Below, piece after piece: positions 37,657 through 48,599 of a stretch of 53,463 bases of DNA; positions within the stretch are counted from its first letter, which is position 1; each line of letters begins with the position of its first letter. The translations under genes and the position numbers were made by a program. Under the pieces are notes generated by a model. That model was not told the origin of the DNA and did no database searches. It worked only from the letters and a program-made list of their open reading frames with translations. The DNA is from an uncultured Opitutia bacterium. GTDB taxonomy: Bacteria > Verrucomicrobiota > Verrucomicrobiia > Opitutales > Opitutaceae. Location of the stretch: assembly GCA_903820035.1 (NCBI GenBank), contig CAIJFT010000069.1:1-53463 (forward strand), read 5' to 3'.

Positions 37657-39093
37657 ATGACGTATTTCTACTGTCGGCTGCTCGGCGTTGGTCTCGTCCT
37701 CGGCCTTTGCGGCGCGCCTGCCGCGCGGGCCGCAACCCCGGCGCCGCGACCCAATGTGCTTTTCATTCTCGCCGACGATCTCGGCTGGGGCGATGTGGGT
37801 TTCCACGGCAGCGAAATCAAGACGCCGCACATCGACCGGCTCGCGGCGGCCGGGGCGCGGTTGGAGCAGTTTTACGTGCAGCCGGTGTGCTCGCCGACCC
37901 GGGCCTCGCTCATGACGGGGCGCTACCCGATCCGGTACGGACTGCACCTCGGGGTCGTACGTCCTTGGGCCCAGTACGGGTTGCCGTTGGATGAGCGGAC
38001 CCTCCCGCAGGCGCTGCAGGAAGCGGGCTACGAGACGGCCATCACCGGCAAGTGGCACCTCGGGCACTTCGAGCCGGCCTACCTGCCGACCCGCCGCGGC
38101 TTCACGCATCAGTACGGACACTATAACGGAGCGCTCGACTACAACACCCACGAGCGTGATGGCGGCTTTGACTGGCATCGCGACGACAAGGTCAACCGGG
38201 ACGAAGGCTACTCGACGCACCTGATCGCACGGGAAGCCTCGCGGTTGATCACCGCCCACGACCCGGCGAAGCCACTCTTTCTTTATGTGCCGTTCAATGC
38301 GGTCCACGCGCCCCATCAGGTGCCGGAGCGTTACACGGAGCCGTATGCGCAGCTGAAGGGCGCCCGTCGCACGTATGCGGGGATGCTGGCGGCGATGGAC
38401 GAGGCGATCGGGCAGATCATCAGCGCGCTCGAACAAAAGGGCCTGCGTGACAATACCCTCATCTTTTTCTGCTCCGACAACGGCGGTCCGAACCCCGGAG
38501 TCGTCACGAGCAACGGTCCGCTTCGCGCGGCCAAGGGCACCGTCTACGAGGGCGGGGTGCGCGTGCCTGCCGTCGCGGCGTGGACCGGCAAGATCAAGCC
38601 GGGCTCGGTCGTCGCGGCGCCCCTGCACATGGTCGACTGGTATCCGACGCTGCTGACGCTCGCGGGCGTTTCCCTGGCGCAGAAGCACCCACTGGATGGC
38701 CGCAATGCGTGGCCCGCGATCACGCAGGGGGCGCCGTCGCCTCATGCCGACATCTTGCATAACGTCACGCAGAACGGCGGGGCGGTGCGGGCCGGGGATT
38801 GGAAACTCGTCGTGAACGGCAACGTGGCGGACTCCGAAGAGGGCGGGGGAGAGGCGGGCGCCGCCCCGAGGAAGAAAGCCAAACGGTCGGCCGCCGCGGG
38901 CGGGGCGCGGCTGATTGAACTCTTCAACATCCGGACCGATCCCTACGAGAAGAGTAATGTCGCCGCACAACATCCCGAGGTCGTGCAGGACCTCCGCGCG
39001 CGCCTGACCGCGTACACGCAGGCCGCGGTGCCCTCGAAGCAGGCCCCCGCGCCGGCTGGTTTCAAAGTGCCGGCGGTCTGGGGCGAAAAGTGA
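37657..39093 (+). CDS. Secreted sulfatase (arylsulfatase family, FGly type)
   Basis: A 478-residue exported sulfatase. The signal peptide ends near 'CGAPAARA'. Metal ligands Asp40/Asp41 are in 'NVLFILADDLGWGD'. The maturation motif is CSPTRASLMTGR, with Cys78 to be converted to formylglycine and Arg82 stabilising it. Further typical segments are 'ITGKWHLGHFEP', 'FFCSDNGGPNPG' and 'VPAVAAWTGKIKPG'. Family S1; the likely substrate is a sulfated glycan or glycosaminoglycan but the subfamily was not determined. A low-complexity lysine/alanine insertion lies near residues 405-430. An FGly-generating enzyme is needed and is not in this window. The next gene, 144 bp downstream on the same strand, encodes a ThuA-like protein. 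The start ATG at 37657 opens the signal peptide. Confidence 0.93.
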   Translation: MTYFYCRLLGVGLVLGLCGAPAARAATPAPRPNVLFILADDLGWGDVGFHGSEIKTPHIDRLAAAGARLEQFYVQPVCSPTRASLMTGRYPIRYGLHLGVVRPWAQYGLPLDERTLPQALQEAGYETAITGKWHLGHFEPAYLPTRRGFTHQYGHYNGALDYNTHERDGGFDWHRDDKVNRDEGYSTHLIAREASRLITAHDPAKPLFLYVPFNAVHAPHQVPERYTEPYAQLKGARRTYAGMLAAMDEAIGQIISALEQKGLRDNTLIFFCSDNGGPNPGVVTSNGPLRAAKGTVYEGGVRVPAVAAWTGKIKPGSVVAAPLHMVDWYPTLLTLAGVSLAQKHPLDGRNAWPAITQGAPSPHADILHNVTQNGGAVRAGDWKLVVNGNVADSEEGGGEAGAAPRKKAKRSAAAGGARLIELFNIRTDPYEKSNVAAQHPEVVQDLRARLTAYTQAAVPSKQAPAPAGFKVPAVWGEK

Positions 39094-39237
39094 TTTCGTG
39101 TCCTCACTCGGGGCGCCCGCCCGCAGGTCGGGGTTGAGCGATGCCGGTCTGCGTGGGCTGCGACACCGCCCGCCGCAGAAAAAACGCGTTCGCTTTCCGG
39201 TCGCCGTCCGTCTCACTCGTGACATCCCCCTGACCTC

Positions 39238-40086
39238 ATGCGCATCCTCTCGCTTGCCCTGATTGCCCTCTCCCTTTGTCTCGGCCGCGGCTTTGCGGCG
39301 GGGAACCCCAAGCCGCTGAAAGCGCTGCTGATTATCGGCGGCTGCTGCCACGATTACGGGGTGCAGAAGGATATCCTCAAAAAGGGACTTGAGCAGCGCG
39401 CGAATCTGCAGGTGGACATCATCTACACGCCCGACAAGACCACGTCGCCGGTGCTGCCGATCTACGGTAACCCGGATTACGCGAAGGGCTACGACATCGT
39501 CATTCACGACGAGTGTGCGGCCGACATCAAGGATCCGGCGGTCATCAAGGCCGTGGTCGCTCCGCACCGTGCCGGAATGCCGGGCGTGAACCTGCATTGC
39601 GCGATGCACTCCTATCGCATCGGACCGCCGGCCACCGCGGCCGAGGTCGGGACCGAACGCGCACAGTGGTTTGAATACCTCGGCCTCCAATCGAGCGGGC
39701 ACGGCCCGAAGCTGCCGATCGTGATTTCCTATGCCGCCGGCGTGAAGAGCCCGATCACGCAGGGTTTCGCCGAGTGGACGACCGGCCCCGAGGAGCACTA
39801 CAACAACGTGCAGGTGCTCAAGACCGCGACCGTGCTCGCCCGCGGCAAGCAAGTCGTGAAGGAAAAGGAGAACGATTTCGCCGTCGTGTGGACGAACGAT
39901 TTCCACGGGGCCCGCGTGTTTAGCACCACCATCGGCCATTTCAACGAGACGGTCAGCGATGCCCGCTATCTCGACCTCGTGACCCGTGGCGTGCTTTGGG
40001 CCTGTGGCAAACTCGACGCGTCCGGTCAGCCGGGCAAGGGTTACGGCCCGGCCGCGAATGCAACTCTTGATCGGGCTGGGAAGTAA
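39238..40086 (+). CDS. Secreted ThuA-like protein
   Basis: A 282-residue exported protein with a signal peptide (MRILSLALIALSLCLGRGFA). The class I glutamine amidotransferase-like ThuA domain is seen as 'KALLIIGGCCHDYGVQKDIL', 'GYDIVIHDECAADIKD', 'GMPGVNLHCAMHSYRIG', and 'NDFAVVWTNDFHGARVFSTT'. ThuA-like proteins are linked to trehalose and other sugar metabolism, and in Verrucomicrobiota and Planctomycetota they often stand beside sulfatases and PVC cytochromes; a few have been shown to act in glycoside oxidation/elimination. The reaction here is unknown. It follows the sulfatase gene in the same direction and ends before a hairpin-rich gap. Confidence 0.88.
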   Translation: MRILSLALIALSLCLGRGFAAGNPKPLKALLIIGGCCHDYGVQKDILKKGLEQRANLQVDIIYTPDKTTSPVLPIYGNPDYAKGYDIVIHDECAADIKDPAVIKAVVAPHRAGMPGVNLHCAMHSYRIGPPATAAEVGTERAQWFEYLGLQSSGHGPKLPIVISYAAGVKSPITQGFAEWTTGPEEHYNNVQVLKTATVLARGKQVVKEKENDFAVVWTNDFHGARVFSTTIGHFNETVSDARYLDLVTRGVLWACGKLDASGQPGKGYGPAANATLDRAGK

Positions 40087-40113
40087 GACCAACCGCCCTT
40101 ACCCGTCGGACCT

Positions 40114-40167
40114 GCGGGCGGCAGACCGCCCGCGGTCAACGCGCCCGCCGAGCGGGCAGGCGTTGAC
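40114..40167 (+). terminator. Two adjacent hairpins after the ThuA gene
   Basis: GCGGGCGG-CAGA-CCGCCCGC (40114-40133) is a perfect 8-bp stem. Directly after it, GTCAACGC (40135-40142) pairs with GCGTTGAC (40160-40167), enclosing an inner stem GCCCGC/GCGGGC. The pair begins about 27 bp past the stop. No T tract follows. Confidence 0.55.
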
Positions 40168-40261
40168 GTTGCGCGACTCGACGATGCCCGGTAGCGCCCG
40201 AGTCCACCGCCGGGCGGATTATCGCGTTTCCAGAAATAGGGTAGCCGCGTGGGAGCGCACC

Positions 40262-40294
40262 GACCATGTGGTCCTCAGACGTGACCACGTGGTC
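40262..40294. repeat. Pair of 12-bp palindromic motifs
   Basis: GACCATGTGGTC (40262-40273) and GACCACGTGGTC (40283-40294) differ by one base and start 21 bp apart, two turns of DNA. The second is a perfect palindrome; the two can also pair with each other. They lie between the 3' ends of the ThuA and TonB receptor genes, so they may be a terminator stem or a protein site rather than a promoter element. Confidence 0.6.
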
Positions 40295-40335
40295 GCCTCC
40301 GGCTCAAGCGCGGCGACAGAGATCGTGGAACCGCT

Positions 40336-43300
40336 TTAGAACGTGCCTTTGACGCCGATCGTCCAGAGCGAACCGTAGCGTTCACGGCTGCGGAGTTGGG
40401 CGAGGTACGGGGTGTGCGGTCCGACGGTTGTGCCGTCGTTCGGCACGTCGCCGACGTTCCGCAGGTTCGCGAAGACGGCGACCTGCTTCCAGACGAGGTA
40501 CTCCGCGAGGATGTCGACGGTGTTTCGTGCCGGCGTGTAGTTGAACGTGTCCGCCTCGATGCCCAGGCCGGATACCCCGCCGAGCCGTTGCGCGGCGCGG
40601 AGGCTGACGTTGAGGCGGACGCTGTAGCGCGGACGCGACAGGCTGAGACCCCAGGAGCCGCTGTGCGGGATGTCGTTGAAACCGAGCGCGCCGAGGTTTG
40701 TGGCCTTGGTGGTGCGCACGCTCCAGTTGCCGAACACCTGCACTCCCCGGGCCCAGTGCGGCAAAAAGGTCAGCGCCTGCTTGTAGCTGAAGTCGTAGCC
40801 CTCGGTGCGGACGTTGCCGGGGAGGTTGTACTGCGTCGCTACTTCGTAGCGGCCATAGTCGTCGGCCGCGAGGCCATAGAGCGCCAGAAACTCCGGGGTC
40901 GTGGCAAAGACCGTGTTGCCGAAGAAATTCTTGTAGTCGCGGCGGAAGACGCCCGCGGAAATCTGACCGACGCCCTCGAAATAGTATTCGAGCCGCACCT
41001 TCACCGAGTTGGCTGACCAGGGTTTGATGCCGGCGTTGTTGACGGAGATCCGGTTGGCCGGGCCGGGCAGGTTGTCGGTGTTCGGCAGCGTGACGCCACC
41101 GGTGTACTGGTCGTAGTCGGGCCGGCCGATCGAGGTGGAAATCCCGGCGCGCGCGATGAGATTTTCGCGGAGATTGAAGCTGCCGTTGAGGCTCGGGAAG
41201 GCGCGGACGTATTCCTTTTTCACGAACGCCGAGCGTTCCAGCAGGGTGAGCTTGGAGGTCTCGAGCGGGTTGGTCGTGATGGCGATCGGCCGGCCGGCGG
41301 TGTCGAGCAGCGGCTTGCCGCTGGCATCGCGCCGGACGTTCCTCGCCGGATCGGTCAGTGGTCCCTGCGCGTCGACGTTGGTCTGCTCGAACCGCACGCC
41401 GCCGACCAGAAGGAGGCGACGGTTGAGGAGCGCGAGGTCACCGCGGACATAGGCGGACGAGATGCCCTCAATGGCGTGCTTGGAGCCGCTGGCGATCGCG
41501 CGGTACTTCGCGTTTTCGTCGAGCGTGAACAGGCCCGGATTGGCTTTGAAGTAGTCGAAGGTCGCCTTGAAGTCGGGGAACTGCATCCGCGGGAACCCGT
41601 AGGGCCCGAGGCGTTGGGCGATCAGCGTGTCGAGCAACGGGCCGGCGCTGCCCGGAAGGTTGCTGCCGGCGAAAGCGTAGGTGGACGCGCCGGCGCGGAC
41701 GTCGCGCGTCGACTGGTGGAAGTCGAGGCCGGTCCGGAGCGTGAACGGCACCTGCCAAACGAAGTCGCGGCGCGCGTTGAGAAACGCGGTGAAGTTCACG
41801 TCGGAGGCCCGCTGCGGATTGTCGGTGACGTTGATCAGCGAGTAATTGTCGAGGCGGAATGGATCGACCGGCGCCTTCGTGGCGTTGTCGATCACGGTGA
41901 TGATGCCGGGGCGGGTATCAATGACCTGGTCAAAGTTCACCGTCACATTGCTGCGGCGGGCGGCGATCGTCAGCAGCATGCCCTGATCGGTGCTGCGGAT
42001 CGCATTCTTGCCGTATGCGCGGCCCACGCCGCCGTCGGCCTTCCAGACCGGGCCGTCGTGGCGCCAGTTCAGGGTCGGCATTGAAGTGCGGTTTTCGCGG
42101 ACGCGGCCGTTGTTGCTGTTTACCTGGATGGTGCCGGCGCCGGCGACACCCTGGGCCGAGGTGAGCGAGAAGCCGCCGGGCACGATCTGGTTCGGGTTGA
42201 ACTGCACGTTGCGCGTGGCGGTCCAGCCGTCGAACGAGGAATACTGATACGACAGGGATAGCCGGTCGTAGTGCGAGAGTCGGAAGTCGAGGGTGACGCC
42301 AAGCGAGTCGCGCGACGACTCCTTCGGGGCGTCCTGCACGGTGTAGGCCGAGAGGTAGGGTTGGTCGACCGTAGTGTGGGGGAACGCCGCGCCGTTGGTG
42401 GCGGCGTTGACGCCGCGCCAGGCATTGGTGTGGCCGACCTGGTGCGAATACTGGGTCGAGGCGCCGGTCGCGATGGAGAAGCCGAAGGATTTGTTGACGG
42501 GCACGATCCAGGAGAGGTCGGCGCCGGGGTTGATCACCTGCCGCGGATCGCGGTAGAGCGCGGCTTGCCGGCCGAACTTGATCAGGTCGTCGCGCATCAT
42601 GAGGTAGAGCGAGCCGTTGAACACGGGCTTGCTGCGCTCAAACGAACTGCGCGGGACCATATTGACCGAGCCGGCGAGGGCGCTGCCGGGCGAGTCGGGC
42701 GTCGGTGAATACGAGACCTCGATGCGCGAAATATTGTTGAGGTTGAAGAAACCGACTTCCACGGCGCGGCCGGTACCGGTCGGGCTGGAGAGGTTCAGGC
42801 CGGAGAGCGTGACCGGCGTGTTGGCGGCGGGCGCGCCGTCGACGGACACGGTGCGGGCGTCGCCGCCGCTCAAGTCGACGGTGATGCCTGGGAGGTAGCG
42901 CAGGAATTCGGCGACATTGCCCTCGGCCACGGCGCCGAACTCGTCGGTGGAGACGACATTCTTCACGTTCGGAGCGAAGCGTTGTTCGTTGATCGCGACG
43001 GCGGCGCCGGACATTTCGCGGGAGGCGGCGACAACGAATTGGTCGAGTTTCACCGTCTTGTCGTCCGCCGTGCCCGCGTCGGTCTTGGCGCCCGCAAGGG
43101 TCACGTCGAGTTGAACGGTCTCTCCGGCGCGGACGGTCACGGTCCTCGTTTGCGCGGTGAAACCGGTGAAGAAGACCCGCAATTGCACAGGGCCGGCCGG
43201 AAGTTGGCTGAGCCGGTAGTTGCCGTCGGCGTCGGTGAAGGTGACGAGGGCGGTGCCCTCCACGCTGACGCGGGCCCTTTCCGCGACCGTGCTGGTCAGC

Positions 43301-43452
43301 GGGTTGAATACCCGGCCTTCAATCTCACCGTTAGATACGGCCGCGGGGGTGTTGGCCGCTGGCGCGGACGTCGGCGCACCGGCAAAAGCCAACAGGGCCA
43401 AGGCGACGAGCGGTCGCGCGGGAAAACGGCAGCGAATAGTGAATACAGGCAT
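40336..43452 (-). CDS. TonB-dependent receptor with N-terminal carboxypeptidase-like domain
   Basis: A 1038-residue outer-membrane receptor. After a signal peptide ('PLVALALLAFAGAPTSAPA') comes a carboxypeptidase-D regulatory-like domain (about 42-125, 'GEIEGRVFNPLTSTVAERA', 'DADGNYRLSQLPAGPVQLRV'). The plug follows ('FLRYLPGITVDLSGGDARTV', 'RIEVSYSPTPDSPGSALAGS'), then a barrel ending in 'WTIGVKGTF', with the C-terminal Phe that targets proteins to the BAM complex. This architecture is common in SusC-like and oligosaccharide receptors of Verrucomicrobiota and Bacteroidota. No SusD partner is present. Convergence with the sulfatase and ThuA genes suggests it may import their products, which is inference. 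It starts at the ATG at 43452. Confidence 0.92.
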   Translation of the reverse strand: MPVFTIRCRFPARPLVALALLAFAGAPTSAPAANTPAAVSNGEIEGRVFNPLTSTVAERARVSVEGTALVTFTDADGNYRLSQLPAGPVQLRVFFTGFTAQTRTVTVRAGETVQLDVTLAGAKTDAGTADDKTVKLDQFVVAASREMSGAAVAINEQRFAPNVKNVVSTDEFGAVAEGNVAEFLRYLPGITVDLSGGDARTVSVDGAPAANTPVTLSGLNLSSPTGTGRAVEVGFFNLNNISRIEVSYSPTPDSPGSALAGSVNMVPRSSFERSKPVFNGSLYLMMRDDLIKFGRQAALYRDPRQVINPGADLSWIVPVNKSFGFSIATGASTQYSHQVGHTNAWRGVNAATNGAAFPHTTVDQPYLSAYTVQDAPKESSRDSLGVTLDFRLSHYDRLSLSYQYSSFDGWTATRNVQFNPNQIVPGGFSLTSAQGVAGAGTIQVNSNNGRVRENRTSMPTLNWRHDGPVWKADGGVGRAYGKNAIRSTDQGMLLTIAARRSNVTVNFDQVIDTRPGIITVIDNATKAPVDPFRLDNYSLINVTDNPQRASDVNFTAFLNARRDFVWQVPFTLRTGLDFHQSTRDVRAGASTYAFAGSNLPGSAGPLLDTLIAQRLGPYGFPRMQFPDFKATFDYFKANPGLFTLDENAKYRAIASGSKHAIEGISSAYVRGDLALLNRRLLLVGGVRFEQTNVDAQGPLTDPARNVRRDASGKPLLDTAGRPIAITTNPLETSKLTLLERSAFVKKEYVRAFPSLNGSFNLRENLIARAGISTSIGRPDYDQYTGGVTLPNTDNLPGPANRISVNNAGIKPWSANSVKVRLEYYFEGVGQISAGVFRRDYKNFFGNTVFATTPEFLALYGLAADDYGRYEVATQYNLPGNVRTEGYDFSYKQALTFLPHWARGVQVFGNWSVRTTKATNLGALGFNDIPHSGSWGLSLSRPRYSVRLNVSLRAAQRLGGVSGLGIEADTFNYTPARNTVDILAEYLVWKQVAVFANLRNVGDVPNDGTTVGPHTPYLAQLRSRERYGSLWTIGVKGTF

Positions 43453-43647
43453 GGGGTGGAGGAGCGGAGGGGACCGCGGTTTCCGGACGGGGTGACGAGG
43501 CGAGGATGCGCGTTGCTCGGCGGCAAGCGCAACCTTTCCGCATCGAGAGCAGCGGTCAGAGCGGAGAACGCGGGTGGCAATCGCCGTTCTTCCGACCTCG
43601 GGATTTCCCGGGCAAGACGGCGGGGTCGGCTTCCGCTGGGCCGCGTT

Positions 43648-44256
43648 CTATTTATGCCACTTTTTCTCGCCAGCGGTGACCGCGAGATCGAGCCGGTCCT
43701 CCTGGCGTGGAATCGCGCAGCCGTACGCCGTGGAGTAGGCGCAGTACGGGTTGTAGGCGGTATTGAAGTCGATCCGGTAGAGGTGGTCCGGGTCATCGAC
43801 CGGCTCGAAATCAAGGTATCGGCCGACCTCATAGGTGGTGTCGCCGGTCGTGCGATCCGTGAACCAGACCGCGTGATAGAACCCGCCCCCGGGAGTGGTC
43901 ATGCGGTAGACCCGGAGCGTGTGGGTGCGTCCGTCTCGAACCAACGTGAGGAAGCCGTGGATCACGCCGCTGCGCGAGCGTCCCTTCGTGTCCAGAATCG
44001 TGACGGGCACCTGCTCCGGATAGCGTTGGAATTTGCTGGGGAAGACCCAGGACGCGTCGGGCGGAAAATAGTTCAACGGCGAGAACCCGACCTTGGGCTC
44101 GTGGTTGAAAGGGGAGGTCGGGTGGTCGCGCAGCGCAGCGTCTTTGCGGGCCCGGGCGGCGAGCGTGGCCGCGGGGTCGAGCGCGGGTGATTCGGCGGCG
44201 AGCAAAGGTCCGATCAGGGCCAGCAGGGAAACCAGAAGGCGGGGGAGCGAGATCAC
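43648..44256 (-). CDS. Exported DUF1684 protein
   Basis: A 202-residue protein with a signal segment ('LLVSLLALIGPLLAAES'). The mature part matches DUF1684: 'RKDAALRDHPTSPF', 'GFSPLNYFPPDASWVFPSKF', 'TTGDTTYEVGRYLDFEP' and the strongly conserved end 'IDFNTAYNPYCAYSTAYGCA' followed by 'IPRQEDRLDLAVTAGEKKW'. The function of the family is unknown. The first codon is GTG at 44256; no ATG fits the signal peptide. It lies 195 bp upstream of TonB receptor 2 on the same strand and downstream of icd, from which a strong hairpin separates it. Confidence 0.85.
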   Translation of the reverse strand: MISLPRLLVSLLALIGPLLAAESPALDPAATLAARARKDAALRDHPTSPFNHEPKVGFSPLNYFPPDASWVFPSKFQRYPEQVPVTILDTKGRSRSGVIHGFLTLVRDGRTHTLRVYRMTTPGGGFYHAVWFTDRTTGDTTYEVGRYLDFEPVDDPDHLYRIDFNTAYNPYCAYSTAYGCAIPRQEDRLDLAVTAGEKKWHK

Positions 44257-44327
44257 GCCGGAGGGATTACGCCATCGGGTGCGGGTGCGAAAGCGAATTG
44301 TCCGGCCAGGGGGCGCACCCGGATAAC

Positions 44328-44358
44328 GGTGGGGCCCGATGGGACATCGGGCCCCACC
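44328..44358 (-). terminator. Perfect hairpin after monomeric isocitrate dehydrogenase gene
   Basis: GGTGGGGCCCGAT (44328-44340) and ATCGGGCCCCACC (44346-44358) form a 13-bp stem with a 5-nt loop. It begins 20 bp beyond the stop on the minus strand and precedes the DUF1684 gene. No T tract follows on either strand. Confidence 0.65.
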
Positions 44359-44378
44359 GGGATGGGTATCGGGCCGGC

Positions 44379-46688
<2,310 letters not shown>

Positions 46689-46773
46689 TCAAAGGGAAAG
46701 GCGGCGCAATTCTTGCGGTAAAGGGAAACTGCGGGACGGGGAGACGCCGGATCAAAGCGAGGTAGCTACCACG

Positions 46774-46857
46774 AAATACACGAAACACACTAAAACCGGA
46801 CCAAGGCAGGTGTCTTGTCTGGGGTCCGTGGGCGGGCGGTTTGGGTTTCGTGTATTT
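46774..46857. repeat. 13-bp inverted repeat between icd and the pectate lyase gene
   Basis: AAATACACGAAAC (46774-46786) and GTTTCGTGTATTT (46845-46857) are perfect reverse complements about 58 bp apart. The arm is followed by a T run on the plus strand. Motifs of this type, ACGAAATACACGAAA, occur as dispersed intergenic repeats in some environmental bacteria; here the copy sits between divergent genes. Confidence 0.6.
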
Positions 46858-46907
46858 TTTGGTTTTGAATTCCGGGGGCGGGGATTTGTGGTTCTGATCC
46901 AGGGACC

Positions 46908-48050
46908 ATGTTTTTACCCCTCTTGTTGGCCGCGGCGGTGAGTACGGCGGCGCCGATCGATCCGTCCGGGTTTTATGACGCCACGCACCACTGGCGCAAA
47001 ATCAAGGAGCCGGAGCGGGTGATGCAGCCGTTGCCGGACCAGCCGTCCTACGATGCGAAACAGGTGCGCGAAATCGCCGCCAACGTGCTGCTGTTCCAGC
47101 GGGCGAACGGCGGTTGGCCGAAGGACTACGACATGCTGGCGATTCTTACCGAGGACCAGAAAAAGGCCCTGCGTGACTCGCACCCGAAGACCGACACCAC
47201 CTTCGACAACCATACGACGCACTCGCAGGTCGACTACCTGGCGCGGGCGTACGTCCTGCTCGGCGACCCCGCTCACCGCGCCGCGTGTGTCCGCGGTTTC
47301 GACTACATCGTGGCGCAGCAGTATCCGCATGGAGGATTCCCCCAGCGCACGCCGGGGGCGAAGGGCATCGCGGGGTTGATCACGTTCAACGACGGCGTGA
47401 TGATCGGGTGCCTCACGGTGTTGAAGGCGGCGGCGGAGCAGCAGCCGCATTTTGCGTGGCTGGACGACGCGCGGCGTGCGCAGGCGGTCGACGCGGTCCA
47501 GCGCGGCCTCGCGTGCCTGTTGTGCTGTCAGATTAAGGCGGACGGTCGGCTCACGGGCTGGGGGCAGCAGCATGATCCGGTGACGTTCGAGACGGTGGGG
47601 GCGCGGACCTTCGAGCTCGCGTGCATCGCACCGGGGGATACGGCCGAAGTGGGACAGTTTTTAATGAGTGTGCCGGCGCCGTCGCCCGAAATCGTCCGCG
47701 CGGTCGACGCGGCGATGGCATGGTTGACCAAGGTGAAGCTGACGGGGATCCGGGTGGACCGCGTGCCGGCGCCGCGCGAGGAGTTTGTGCGACATGCTTC
47801 GGACTATGATGTCGTGGTGGTGGCGGATGAGAAGGCGCGGCCGCTGTGGGCGCGGATGGTGGAGGTCGGGAGCGACCGCCCGATCTTCGCGAGCCGCGAC
47901 GGGATCAAGCGGTATTCGCTGGCCGAGGTGGATCGCGAGCGACGGACGGGATCGGGTTGGTATCTGCTTTCGCCGGTGCGGGTGGTGGAGCGGGAGTATC
48001 CGAAGTGGCGGGCCGGCCTGCGACCGGCGCAGGGCGGCCTCCTCCGATAG
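46908..48050 (+). CDS. Pectate lyase, family PL10
   Basis: A 380-residue exported enzyme with a short signal peptide (MFLPLLLAAAVSTAAP). PL10 features are clear: 'LLFQRANGGWPKDYDML', 'TTFDNHTTHSQVDYLARAY', 'AQQYPHGGFPQRTPG', 'ITFNDGVMIGCLTVLKA', and 'GWGQQHDPVTFETVGARTFE', an alpha/alpha-toroid fold with Asp and Arg as catalytic residues. It cleaves polygalacturonate by beta-elimination and points to pectin use. Near its end it has 'SRDGIKRYSLAEVDRERRTG', also typical of the family. It stands upstream of the 209-bp tandem repeat and divergent from icd. No other pectin gene is adjacent. Confidence 0.92.
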   Translation: MFLPLLLAAAVSTAAPIDPSGFYDATHHWRKIKEPERVMQPLPDQPSYDAKQVREIAANVLLFQRANGGWPKDYDMLAILTEDQKKALRDSHPKTDTTFDNHTTHSQVDYLARAYVLLGDPAHRAACVRGFDYIVAQQYPHGGFPQRTPGAKGIAGLITFNDGVMIGCLTVLKAAAEQQPHFAWLDDARRAQAVDAVQRGLACLLCCQIKADGRLTGWGQQHDPVTFETVGARTFELACIAPGDTAEVGQFLMSVPAPSPEIVRAVDAAMAWLTKVKLTGIRVDRVPAPREEFVRHASDYDVVVVADEKARPLWARMVEVGSDRPIFASRDGIKRYSLAEVDRERRTGSGWYLLSPVRVVEREYPKWRAGLRPAQGGLLR

Positions 48051-48117
48051 GCTCCGCTCGGGCGTTGTCGCCCTGCGCGTGGGTGTAGGTCGGTGGCGGG
48101 GAAGGCCGGGTCGCGGC

Positions 48118-48545
48118 GCTCAGCGCCGGCCTGGTGGCTCGCACATTAGACTCTTGGTGGGCGCGTCGGAGTTTCCGGGCATCCGCACGTTGCCAGATTG
48201 CACGCGGAGGCGCGGGGGATGCGGAGACCAAGCCAGCTCCCTCTCCGTGTCCTCCGCGCCTCCGCGTGAACCCATCTTCCCTTCGGGCAGCCGAAGGACG
48301 GCCCCACGGGGTCAGGTGTATATATTGCTCAGCGCCGGCCTGGTGCCTCGCACAGAAAACACCTGGCGGGCGCGTCGGAGTTTCCGGGCATCTGCGCGTT
48401 GCCAGATTGCACGCGGAGGCGCGGGGGATGCAGAGCCAAGCCAGCGCCCTCTCCGCGTCCTCCGCGCCTCCGCGTGAACCCAGCTTTCCCTTCGGGCAGC
48501 CGAAGGACGGACCCACGGGTTCATCTGCACATAGTGCTCAGCGCC
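48118..48545 (+). repeat. Tandem 209-bp direct repeat with internal hairpins
   Basis: Two units, 48118-48326 and 48327-48535, each starting GCTCAGCGCC, with the first bases of a third at 48536-48545. Units are nearly identical over most of their length. Each has a 15-bp inverted repeat, CACGCGGAGGCGCGG and CCGCGCCTCCGCGTG (48201-48215 with 48254-48268; 48410-48424 with 48462-48476), and a second hairpin CCTTCGG-GCAG-CCGAAGG. The region lies between the pectate lyase gene and a small secreted protein gene. Open frames through it are repeat artefacts. Function unknown. Confidence 0.85.
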
Positions 48546-48599
48546 TAAGCCGCGGATTTTTATTTCGCGCGGCGGGTCGGCGGGCGCATGGTGGAGCGG

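Noticed and set aside
37576-40092. 838-codon minus-strand frame across the sulfatase and ThuA genes
   Set aside because: Antisense to two proteins with clear catalytic or family motifs; arginine-rich.
47905-48516. Minus-strand frame through the 209-bp repeat encoding a repeated peptide
   Set aside because: The peptide repeat simply reflects the DNA repeat; no start signal and no known fold.
48118-48535. CRISPR array
   Set aside because: Only two long near-identical units without short repeats alternating with unique spacers, and no cas genes.
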